From: Micromonospora saelicesensis
GTDB taxonomy: Bacteria; Actinomycetota; Actinomycetes; Mycobacteriales; Micromonosporaceae
Direction of reading: 5' to 3'
DNA: 64,000 nt
Assembly (NCBI RefSeq): GCF_900091575.1
Contig: NZ_FMCR01000002.1
Location: 589,760 to 653,759, forward strand
The translations under genes and the position numbers were made by a program. Shown here one piece after another: positions 55,093 to 62,121 of this stretch (the stretch's first letter is position 1; every line of letters begins with the position of its first letter). The notes beneath the pieces were generated by a model that searched no databases, was not told where the DNA came from, and saw only the letters and a list, made by a program, of their open reading frames with translations.

Positions 55093-55860
55093 TCATCCGG
55101 CCCGGCCGGTCAGCGAGACGCCGCCGTCGCAGACGATGGTCTGCCCGGTGATCCAACTGGCGTCGTCGGAGGCCAGGAAGGCGACCGCGCCCGCCACGTC
55201 CGACGGCAGACCGAGGCGCCCGAGCGGGTACCGCGCGGCGACCTCGGCCTCCCGCCCGTCGTAGAGGGCGGCGGCGAAGCGGGTCTTCACCACGCCGGGG
55301 GCGACCGCGTTGACCCGGACCGTCGGCCCCAGCTCCACGGCGAGGCTGGCGGTGAGGTGGTTGAGCGCGGCCTTGCTGACCCCGTAGCAGGCGATGCCGG
55401 GCGACGGACCGAGCCCGGCGATCGACGAGACGTTGACGACGCAGCCACCGCGCTCGCTCATGCCGGCGGCGCAGACCTGTTGCACCCAGCCGAGCGCGGC
55501 GACCACGTTCACGTCGAGGATCTTGCGCGCCGCGGCCAGGTCCAGCTCGACCAGCGGGCCGTGCACCGGGTTGATGCCGGTGTTGTTGACCAGCAGGTCC
55601 ACCGGCCCGAACGCCGCGCTGACCTGGCTCACCGCGGCGGCCCGATGCTCGGGATCGTCGGCCCGGCCCGGCACCGCAAGGGCGTGCGCCGGACCGCCCA
55701 GGGTGGCGATCGCCTCGGTCAGCCCCTCGGGGCGGCGGGCGGTCAGGCCCACCCGCGCGCCTTCGGCGACGAGTCGTTGGGCGACGGCCAGACCGATCCC
55801 GCGACTGGCGCCGGTGACGATGGCGACCCGGCCCGCGAGTCGGCCCGAATATGCATTCAC
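55093..55860 (-). CDS. short-chain dehydrogenase/reductase (FabG-like)
   Basis: This 255-residue SDR has the cofactor motif TGASRGIG (16-23), NNTG (92-95), active-site Ser145/146, Tyr159 and Lys163 (YGVSK), and the C-terminal SSDDASWITGQTIVCDGG. Arg residues after beta-2 (ARRPEG) suggest NADP use. It oxidises or reduces a hydroxyacyl or keto substrate, and in this region could handle a 3-hydroxyacyl-CoA. The GTG start is the family-typical length and lies directly downstream of a promoter with no leader. Confidence 0.9.
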   Translation of the reverse strand: MNAYSGRLAGRVAIVTGASRGIGLAVAQRLVAEGARVGLTARRPEGLTEAIATLGGPAHALAVPGRADDPEHRAAAVSQVSAAFGPVDLLVNNTGINPVHGPLVELDLAAARKILDVNVVAALGWVQQVCAAGMSERGGCVVNVSSIAGLGPSPGIACYGVSKAALNHLTASLAVELGPTVRVNAVAPGVVKTRFAAALYDGREAEVAARYPLGRLGLPSDVAGAVAFLASDDASWITGQTIVCDGGVSLTGRAG

Positions 55861-55867
55861 GGTGCAG

Positions 55868-55897
55868 ATAGTAGGAGCGTCGATCGGTATCGGTCAA
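55868..55897 (-). promoter_or_regulatory. leaderless promoter of the SDR gene
   Basis: Reading leftward, TTGACC (55892-55897) and TACTAT (55868-55873) are 18 bases apart. The GTG start follows after only seven bases, so transcription should begin at or next to the start codon. Confidence 0.65.
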
Positions 55898-55945
55898 CGC
55901 CTCCGACGATCGGGCGGCAGGCCGCGCCGGCAGCATGCGCGCAGC

Positions 55946-55989
55946 CGTCCGACCGGGCGTGGTCAGGCGGGACCACGCCCGGTCGGACG
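55946..55989 (-). terminator. terminator of the Liv-type importer operon
   Basis: A perfect 19-bp stem begins CGTCCGACCGGGCG at 55946 and pairs with the complement ending at 55989, with a 6-base loop. It starts 17 bases after the binding-protein stop. Confidence 0.85.
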
Positions 55990-56005
55990 TCGGGACTGCG
56001 GGGCC

Positions 56006-57292
56006 TCAGGAGACGGTCGGCACCCCGTTCGCCGGCGGCGCGGCCGGGGTGGCGGTGTACTCGTTGACCGCCCCGTCCGCCTCGTCCGTCTCGTACGCCG
56101 GCCCGAAGTAGGTCTGCACTCCCCCGCTCACCCGGCTCAACCGCTGGCCGCCGTACCCGGAGTGGTCAGTGGCGGAAAAGCGCAGCGGCACCAGCCCGGG
56201 GCCCTGGTAGCCGCCCTTCTGCACGGCGTCCAGCACCTTCTCCCGGGTGAGGTCCTTGCCGGCGGCGAGCAGCACCTGCACGAAGAGGTAGCCGACCGAC
56301 ATGCCGTAGACGGTGTTGCCGTCGAAGGGTGCGTCTCCGTTGTGCTCCTTGTTGACCTTCGTGAAGAGCTGGATCCACGGGTTCGCTGTGTCGTTCTGCA
56401 TCGGCAGGTAGTTGGTGCCGACCATGCCCTCCAGCAGCGGCGCGGCGGCGCCGAGCTGCTTGGCAAGGGTCGGGTGGTCGGCGCCAACGTTGGAGACCAG
56501 CCACTGCGGCTTGAAGCCGAGCCGTGCCGCCGTGCCGACGGAGAGCGCGGTGAAGCCGGGCACTGTGGCGAGCACGACGACCTGGCAACCGGCCGCCTTG
56601 AACGCGCCGATCTGCGGCGCCACGTTGGTGTTGCTGGTGACGTACGTCTGCTTGACCGCCACGGCACCGGCGCCGAGCACCTTCTCCACGCCGGCCAGGC
56701 TGTCCCGGCCGAAGTCGTCGTCCTGACCGAGGAAGCAGACCTTCTGCCCGGCCAGGTTCGCCTTCGCGTAGTTGGCGAGGATCTTGCCCTCGACCGTGTA
56801 GTCCGGGTTGAACCCGAACGTGCCCGGATACTTGTCCGGCTGGTCCCAGCTGCGGCTGCCGGAGGCGACGAACAGATCGGGCACCCGGTTGCTCTTGAGG
56901 AAGTCGAGCACACCGGTGTGCGTCGGCGTACCCAGACCATTGAGGACGGCGAAGACCTTGTCCTGGAGGACGAGCTGACGGACCACCTGCTGGGTGTTCG
57001 CCGGGTTGTAGCCGTCGTCCATGATCTTGTAGGTGATCTTGCGGCCGTGCACTCCCCCGTTGGCATTGACGTAGTCGAAGTACGCCTTCGTCGCCGGGGC
57101 GATCTTCGAGTAGCCGGCCGAGGCCGGACCGGTCAGCGGCATGTGGGTGCCGACGACGATCTCGGTGTCGGTGACGCCCGGCACCGACGCCCCGCCGGAG
57201 CCGGGGCCGTCGTCGCCGCTACAGCCGGCTGCGGTGATGAGCAGGGCAAGGGTGCTGGCGATCGCGAGGCCGCGATGCGCTTTACGGTGCAT
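56006..57292 (-). CDS. branched-chain-amino-acid-type ABC substrate-binding lipoprotein
   Basis: This 428-residue lipoprotein has a lipobox TAAGC with Cys24, then a periplasmic-binding-protein type I fold (IVVGTHMPLTGPASAGY, YNPANTQQVVRQLVLQDKV, GQDDDFGRD). The Liv/HAAT family binds branched amino acids, short amides, urea or aromatic acids. AAAGG lies upstream of the ATG. It is the last gene of the operon with two permeases and two ATPases, 85 bases after LivM, and is followed by a strong terminator. The local acyl-CoA dehydrogenase and MaoC suggest a small acid or amino-acid ligand. Confidence 0.9.
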   Translation of the reverse strand: MHRKAHRGLAIASTLALLITAAGCSGDDGPGSGGASVPGVTDTEIVVGTHMPLTGPASAGYSKIAPATKAYFDYVNANGGVHGRKITYKIMDDGYNPANTQQVVRQLVLQDKVFAVLNGLGTPTHTGVLDFLKSNRVPDLFVASGSRSWDQPDKYPGTFGFNPDYTVEGKILANYAKANLAGQKVCFLGQDDDFGRDSLAGVEKVLGAGAVAVKQTYVTSNTNVAPQIGAFKAAGCQVVVLATVPGFTALSVGTAARLGFKPQWLVSNVGADHPTLAKQLGAAAPLLEGMVGTNYLPMQNDTANPWIQLFTKVNKEHNGDAPFDGNTVYGMSVGYLFVQVLLAAGKDLTREKVLDAVQKGGYQGPGLVPLRFSATDHSGYGGQRLSRVSGGVQTYFGPAYETDEADGAVNEYTATPAAPPANGVPTVS

Positions 57293-57377
57293 GGGAAACA
57301 CCGACCTTTCTCGGTCCGGTTGTCTGTGGGAACGGTGTGGTGGTGGGGCGCCCGGCCGAGGCCGGACCGAGGACAGC

Positions 57378-58490
57378 TCAGGAACGCCGGGTCGGCCGCC
57401 TGGCCAGCAGCGCCCGGCCGAGACGCGACAGCAGACCCTGCACACCGCCGGGGGCGGCGATCATGACGACGATCAGGGTGAGTCCGAAGATCGCCAGGGG
57501 GAGGTTGCCCTCCAGCCGCTGCGCCACTGCGGGCGAGAGCGTGAGCATCTCGGTCACCGAGTGGGTCAGATCGGGCAGGGCGACCAGCAGGACGGCCCCC
57601 CACAGCGCGCCGGTCAGTCGACCCAGGCCACCGATCACGACGGCCATCAGCAGGAACAGCGACAGGGTCAGCGAGAACGCCCCGGGTGAGACGCTCTGCG
57701 CGAGCACCGCCAGCAGCGCGCCGCCGAGCCCGGCGGTGGCGGCGCTGACCACGAACGCGAGGACCTGGGTGCGGGCCACGTGGATGCCGGCGAGGCGGGC
57801 CGCCACCTCGTCGTCGCGGACCGCCCGGAAGGTACGCCCGTACCGGCTGCGGATCAGGTTCGCCAACAGCAGCAACGCGAGCAGGGTGGCCGCGCCGGTG
57901 ACCCAGAGCTGCCACCGCTCGTAGGGGAAGTACGGGCCGAGCGACAACGGCGGCGGCTCCACCGGCACCGACAGCCCCTGCTCGCCGTTGAACACGCCGT
58001 CGAAGGTGACCGCCAGCGCCGGCACCACCACGGCAACCGCGAGGGTGACCCCGGCCAGGTAGGGACCGCGCAGCCGGGCCGCGGCCACACCGACCACCGC
58101 GCCGACCGCGACAGTGCTGACGATCGCCGCACCCAGCGACAGCGGCAACAGCCAGCCGCCGGTCATCCCCCGGTCGGCGAACGCGGTCTGGCACAGCGCC
58201 ACGGTGTACGCCCCGGTGGCCATCAGCGCCCCGTGCCCGAGCGACAGTTGACCGTTGAGCCCGGTGAGGACGGTCAGCCCGGCCGTCGCGCAGAGGTAGG
58301 CGGCCACCGTGGCGAGCTGGAAGTTGCGGAACGGCTCGACGGAGTAGCTGACCGCCACCAGCAGCAACCCGGCGGCCAGCACCACCGCGAGGTGGCGCAG
58401 CAGTGTGGAGCCGCCTCGCCGGTCGACCGGTCGGCCGCCCGGTTCGTCGAGCTGCTCTTTCGGCGGCAGGGCCGCCCTCGTGGCGCTCAC
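57378..58490 (-). CDS. livM: branched-chain ABC permease LivM-like
   Basis: This 370-residue permease has about ten membrane helices and the family motif GLNGQLSLGHGALMATGAYTVA; the ATPase-contact loop is RAVRDDEVAARLAGI. GTG at 58490 overlaps the LivH stop. It pairs with LivH to form the channel. Confidence 0.9.
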   Translation of the reverse strand: MSATRAALPPKEQLDEPGGRPVDRRGGSTLLRHLAVVLAAGLLLVAVSYSVEPFRNFQLATVAAYLCATAGLTVLTGLNGQLSLGHGALMATGAYTVALCQTAFADRGMTGGWLLPLSLGAAIVSTVAVGAVVGVAAARLRGPYLAGVTLAVAVVVPALAVTFDGVFNGEQGLSVPVEPPPLSLGPYFPYERWQLWVTGAATLLALLLLANLIRSRYGRTFRAVRDDEVAARLAGIHVARTQVLAFVVSAATAGLGGALLAVLAQSVSPGAFSLTLSLFLLMAVVIGGLGRLTGALWGAVLLVALPDLTHSVTEMLTLSPAVAQRLEGNLPLAIFGLTLIVVMIAAPGGVQGLLSRLGRALLARRPTRRS

Positions 58491-59365
58491 ACCCGCCTCG
58501 CCGCGACCGGGGCGAACAGCCCACCGGGCCGGACCAGCAGCACCGCCAGCAGCAGGACCAGCACCGCGAGCGGGGTCAGGTCACTGCCGGCGTAGCCGCT
58601 CACGTAGGAGAGCAACAGCCCCACCACCAGACCACCGACCACCGCCCCCGGTGGACTGTCCAACCCGCCGACCACCGCCGCCGTGAACGCCGAGACGAAC
58701 ACCAGGTCCATCGCGTGCGGGTGCAGGCCCAGCTCGGTCGGCAGGACCAGCATGGCGGCCAACGCGCCCACCCCGGAGGCGAGCGCCCAACCGAGGGTCA
58801 GCATGCCACCGACGTTGACCCCGAGAAGCCGGGAGACCTCCGGAGCGAAGGCCGCCGCGCGCATCCGCAACCCCACCGGGGTACGGGCGAACATCCAGGC
58901 CAGGCCACTGACCACCACGCCGATCGTGGCGAAGACGAACAGGTCGTACGGGGACAGCACAGCGACGCCGCCCACGGTGAGGGCGGACCGGCTGAACGGT
59001 GCCTCGGCGGGGCGGAACTCGCTGCCGTACACCATGCCGAGCACGGCCTGGATCAGCAGCACCAGCCCGAGCGCGACGATCACCGGGTTGAGCGGTGAGG
59101 CGTGATCGACGTGCCGCATCACCACGCGGTCCACCAGCGCACCGAGCAGCAGGCCGGCGACGATCGCGACCACGAACCCCAGCCAGTAGGAACCGGTAGC
59201 GGTGCTGACGGTGTAGGCGACGTACGCGGCGGCGACGGCCATCGCTCCCTGGGCGAAGTTGACGACCCGCGCCGCCCGCCAGATGAGCACCAGGGCCAGT
59301 GCGAACGCGGCGTACACCGCGCCCCGGGACAGGCCGTCGACGGTGAGGAAGACGAAGCGGTCCAA
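58487..59365 (-). CDS. livH: branched-chain ABC permease LivH-like, TTG start
   Basis: This 292-residue permease has about eight helices and the family start GLSRGAVYAAFALALVLIWRA with NFAQGAM. The initiation codon is TTG at 59365, supported by a strong GGAGGGAG site nine bases upstream, and no better start exists nearby. It lies 30 bases after the LivF gene and overlaps LivM. Confidence 0.9.
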   Translation of the reverse strand: MDRFVFLTVDGLSRGAVYAAFALALVLIWRAARVVNFAQGAMAVAAAYVAYTVSTATGSYWLGFVVAIVAGLLLGALVDRVVMRHVDHASPLNPVIVALGLVLLIQAVLGMVYGSEFRPAEAPFSRSALTVGGVAVLSPYDLFVFATIGVVVSGLAWMFARTPVGLRMRAAAFAPEVSRLLGVNVGGMLTLGWALASGVGALAAMLVLPTELGLHPHAMDLVFVSAFTAAVVGGLDSPPGAVVGGLVVGLLLSYVSGYAGSDLTPLAVLVLLLAVLLVRPGGLFAPVAARRV

Positions 59366-59395
59366 CAGTTCTCCCTCCGGGGGACGAGGTGGTGG

Positions 59396-60118
59396 TCAGA
59401 AACCGAGGTACGCGTGGCGCAGGTCGACGTCGTCGCGTAGCTGCACCGCCGGGGCGGCGATCACCACCCGACCGAGGGACATCACGACGCCCTGGTCGGC
59501 GACGGCGAGCGCGCTGCGCACGTTCTGCTCGACCAGCAGGACGGTCAGCCCGGTGCGGTCGCGCAGTTGGCGGAGCAGGGCCATGGTCCGGGCGACCACC
59601 CGTGGCGCCAGGCCGAGCGACGGCTCGTCCAGCAGCAGCAGACGGGGTCGGCCGACCAGGGCCCGACCGAGCGCGAGCATCTGCCGCTCGCCACCGGAGA
59701 GCTGGTGACCGAGGTGCCGACGGCGTCGGGCCAGCGGCTCGAAGAGCTGGTAGACCTCGTCGAGGGCCCGCCCGGCGTCGGCCCGGTCGCGTCGCCACAG
59801 CCCGCCCAGCCGCAGGTTCTCGTCGACGGTCAGCTCGCTGATCACGCCCCGGCCCTCCGGGACGTGCGCCATGCCGCGTCGGACGAGCTGCTCCACCGGC
59901 GTACCGCGAAGGTCCTCGCCGGCCAGCAGGACCTGGCCGGCGGCCGGGCGGATCATGCCGGAGAGCGCGCGCAGGAGAGTGGTCTTGCCGGCGCCGTTGG
60001 CGCCGACGACCGCGGCGATGGTGCCGGCCGGGACGGTGAGGTCGATGGCCCGCAACACGGGCGCGGCACCGTAACCGGCGACCAGCCCCCGCACGACGAG
60101 CAGGTCGGTGGCGGTCAT
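59396..60118 (-). CDS. livF: ABC ATP-binding protein LivF-like
   Basis: This 240-residue ATPase has Walker A GANGAGKTTL, a canonical signature LSGGERQMLALGRAL and Walker B LLLLDEPSLGL, and the LivF-typical MAHVPEGRGVI. It overlaps the LivG-like gene by ATGA. Confidence 0.92.
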   Translation of the reverse strand: MTATDLLVVRGLVAGYGAAPVLRAIDLTVPAGTIAAVVGANGAGKTTLLRALSGMIRPAAGQVLLAGEDLRGTPVEQLVRRGMAHVPEGRGVISELTVDENLRLGGLWRRDRADAGRALDEVYQLFEPLARRRRHLGHQLSGGERQMLALGRALVGRPRLLLLDEPSLGLAPRVVARTMALLRQLRDRTGLTVLLVEQNVRSALAVADQGVVMSLGRVVIAAPAVQLRDDVDLRHAYLGF

Positions 60119-60900
60119 TGGGAGGCCTCCTCGACGGTGGCACCGAGGTACGCGTCGGTGACCGCGGGGTCGTCGCGGATCTCGTCCGGGGTGCCGGCGG
60201 CGATGACCCGGCCGAAGTCGAGGACCACGAGCTCGTCGCAGACGGCCATCACCAGGTCCATGTGGTGCTCGACCAGGAGCACGGCGCAGGGGTCGCTGTC
60301 CCGTCGGGGCAGTTGCCGGACCAGCTCCGCCAGCTCGGCGATGTCGTCCGCCCCGAGGCCACCGGCCGGCTCGTCGAGCAGGAGCAGCCGGGGCCGGGCG
60401 GCGAGCGCGCGGGCCAGGGCGACCCGCTGGCGTACGGCGAAGGGCAGGGTGGTCGGCGCAGCCTCGGCGTGCTCGGCGATGCCCAGCTCGTCGAGGATGG
60501 TCAGGGCGTCCCCGCGGAGCCGGCGTTCGTCGCGGTCGCTGGCCGGCAGCCCGAGCAGCGCCGGGACGAAGCCGGCACGGGCGGTGTGCGAAGCGCCGGT
60601 CATCACGTTCTCCAGCACGCTCAGCCCGGCGAAGAGCCCGGTGCCCTGCAAGGTCCGGGCGATGCCGAGCCGGGTCAGCCGGTGCGGCCGTGGCCGCAGC
60701 GGCCGGCCGTCGAGGGTGAGTGAACCCGTCTCCGGTGCGACGAAGCCGCAGATCACGTTGAACAGCGTGGTCTTGCCGGCGCCGTTGGGCCCGATGACGC
60801 CCACCACCCGGTTGGGTGGCACCCGCAGGGACACGTCGTCGAGGGCGGTGAGGCCGCCGAAACGGACGCCGATGTGGTGCAGTTCGAGGCCGCGCTCCAT
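60115..60900 (-). CDS. livG: ABC ATP-binding protein LivG-like, altered signature
   Basis: This 261-residue ATPase begins the importer operon. Walker A GPNGAGKTTLFN, Walker B LLLLDEPAGGL and the LivG C-terminal pattern (PDEIRDDPAVTDAYLG) are present. The signature region, usually LAYGxQRRLEIARA in LivG, reads LPFAVRQRVALARA, so the key Gly is Ala. I use the ATG at 60900, with GAGGG seven bases upstream, over the adjoining GTG at 60903. Confidence 0.88.
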   Translation of the reverse strand: MERGLELHHIGVRFGGLTALDDVSLRVPPNRVVGVIGPNGAGKTTLFNVICGFVAPETGSLTLDGRPLRPRPHRLTRLGIARTLQGTGLFAGLSVLENVMTGASHTARAGFVPALLGLPASDRDERRLRGDALTILDELGIAEHAEAAPTTLPFAVRQRVALARALAARPRLLLLDEPAGGLGADDIAELAELVRQLPRRDSDPCAVLLVEHHMDLVMAVCDELVVLDFGRVIAAGTPDEIRDDPAVTDAYLGATVEEASQ

Positions 60901-60932
60901 CACCCATCCCTCTGTCGTGGCGGGTGTTTATT

Positions 60933-60969
60933 TACACTCGCAGTGTACGTTTCTCGGGTTTGGCGTCAA
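60933..60969 (-). promoter_or_regulatory. promoter and TetR-type operator of the Liv importer operon
   Basis: Leftward, TTGACG (60964-60969) and TACACT (60942-60947) are 16 bases apart. The palindrome TACACT-CGC-AGTGTA (60933-60947) covers the -10, so a bound dimer would block RNA polymerase. Arm length and position fit a TetR-family repressor, and the nearest such gene is at 54387-54998. Confidence 0.65.
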
Positions 60970-61037
60970 GACCTTCAATGCCCCCTTTACGCACGTGGAC
61001 GGGGCGGCCGCCAGCGGCGACCGCCCCGTCACCGCCG

Positions 61038-61937
61038 TCAGGCGCTGGGACAGGTGTTGCGATACTCCTCGATCTGCGATCCGCTCGGCCCGGGGCAGAG
61101 GAACTGCTCGTAGCGGGTGTCGTCGTCGACGAACCGCTTCAACCAGGCCACCATCTGCCGGGCGGTCGGCGTGTTCGTCGTCTGCGGGAAGAAGTGGCTC
61201 GCGCCGTTCAGCTCCAGGTACGCCTTCTCGGCGGAGGCCGGGATGCTGTTGTAGAAGGGCACCGAGTGCGACGAGACCGGCGCGACGCTGTCGCTCTCGC
61301 CACCGACGATCAGCGTGGGCACCCGAAGTTCGGACCAGCTCTTGTCCAGGTTCCACGGTGCCAGCGGCACCGCGGCCTGCAGCGACGGCCGCGACGAGGC
61401 CGCCTCCAGGCTGCCCCCGCCACCCATGGAGTGGCCGGCCACCGCGAGCCGACTGCTGTCGATCCGGGTCCGCACCGAGCTGCGCTGAGTGAGGTAGTCC
61501 AGCGCGGCGAGCAACTGCCGGCCACGACTGTCCGGCTGGTCCAGCCGACTGTTGGTCTCGATGCCGATCACCACGAAACCGTGCGAGGCGATCCGTGGTC
61601 CGAGCCAGCTGATGCTGGACCAGGCGGCGGTGTAACCGGGCGAGATGGCGATGGCGCCGAAGGTGCCCTCGCTGGTGCTGGTCGGGTAGTAGATGACGCC
61701 GCCGCCGAAGCCGGTGACGCTCAGCGAGGACACGCTCTGCGAGGACGTCGCGAACGGGCCGCGGCTGGCCTCCAGGATCGCCGTGGTCGGGGCGGGGCCC
61801 CGCTCGTACGGGCCGGCGGCCTGGGCGGCGCCGGACGATCCGGCCACGACGCCGCCGGCGGCCAGGACGGCGGCCAACGCGAACCGGGTGGCACGGGCTG
61901 CGACGGAACGGGGACGGGTGGTGGTTGGTGAGGACAC
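61038..61937 (-). CDS. secreted cutinase / polyester (PET-type) hydrolase homologue
   Basis: This 299-residue protein has a signal peptide (about 1-40, ending AAQA) and a cutinase core very like Thermobifida TfCut2/Cut190-type enzymes. Ser170 in GHSMGGGGS, Asp216 in ESDSVAP and His248 in GASHFF form the triad; removing 40 residues gives 130/176/208, the TfCut2 numbering as I recall it. Tyr102 and Met171 line the oxyanion hole, Trp195 lies in the aromatic clamp, and Cys281-Cys296 form the C-terminal disulfide. It should hydrolyse cutin-like aliphatic polyesters; activity on PET is plausible but untested. GGGAG precedes the GTG at 61937. Confidence 0.88.
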   Translation of the reverse strand: MSSPTTTRPRSVAARATRFALAAVLAAGGVVAGSSGAAQAAGPYERGPAPTTAILEASRGPFATSSQSVSSLSVTGFGGGVIYYPTSTSEGTFGAIAISPGYTAAWSSISWLGPRIASHGFVVIGIETNSRLDQPDSRGRQLLAALDYLTQRSSVRTRIDSSRLAVAGHSMGGGGSLEAASSRPSLQAAVPLAPWNLDKSWSELRVPTLIVGGESDSVAPVSSHSVPFYNSIPASAEKAYLELNGASHFFPQTTNTPTARQMVAWLKRFVDDDTRYEQFLCPGPSGSQIEEYRNTCPSA

Positions 61938-62121
61938 GTCGGGCACTCCCTAAAGTCGAGGGATATCGACGTGTGTCAGTTTTGGCTGCTCCGCCGATCC
62001 CGGCATCGGCGAAATCACCAGTCCCGGTGCAGGATGCCGAGACGAGTCGTGTTTCGACCCTCTGACCTGGGGTAGCAGGGCAGGCGCCGGCCCGCACAAG
62101 CGCCATGGAGAGGTTCATTCA

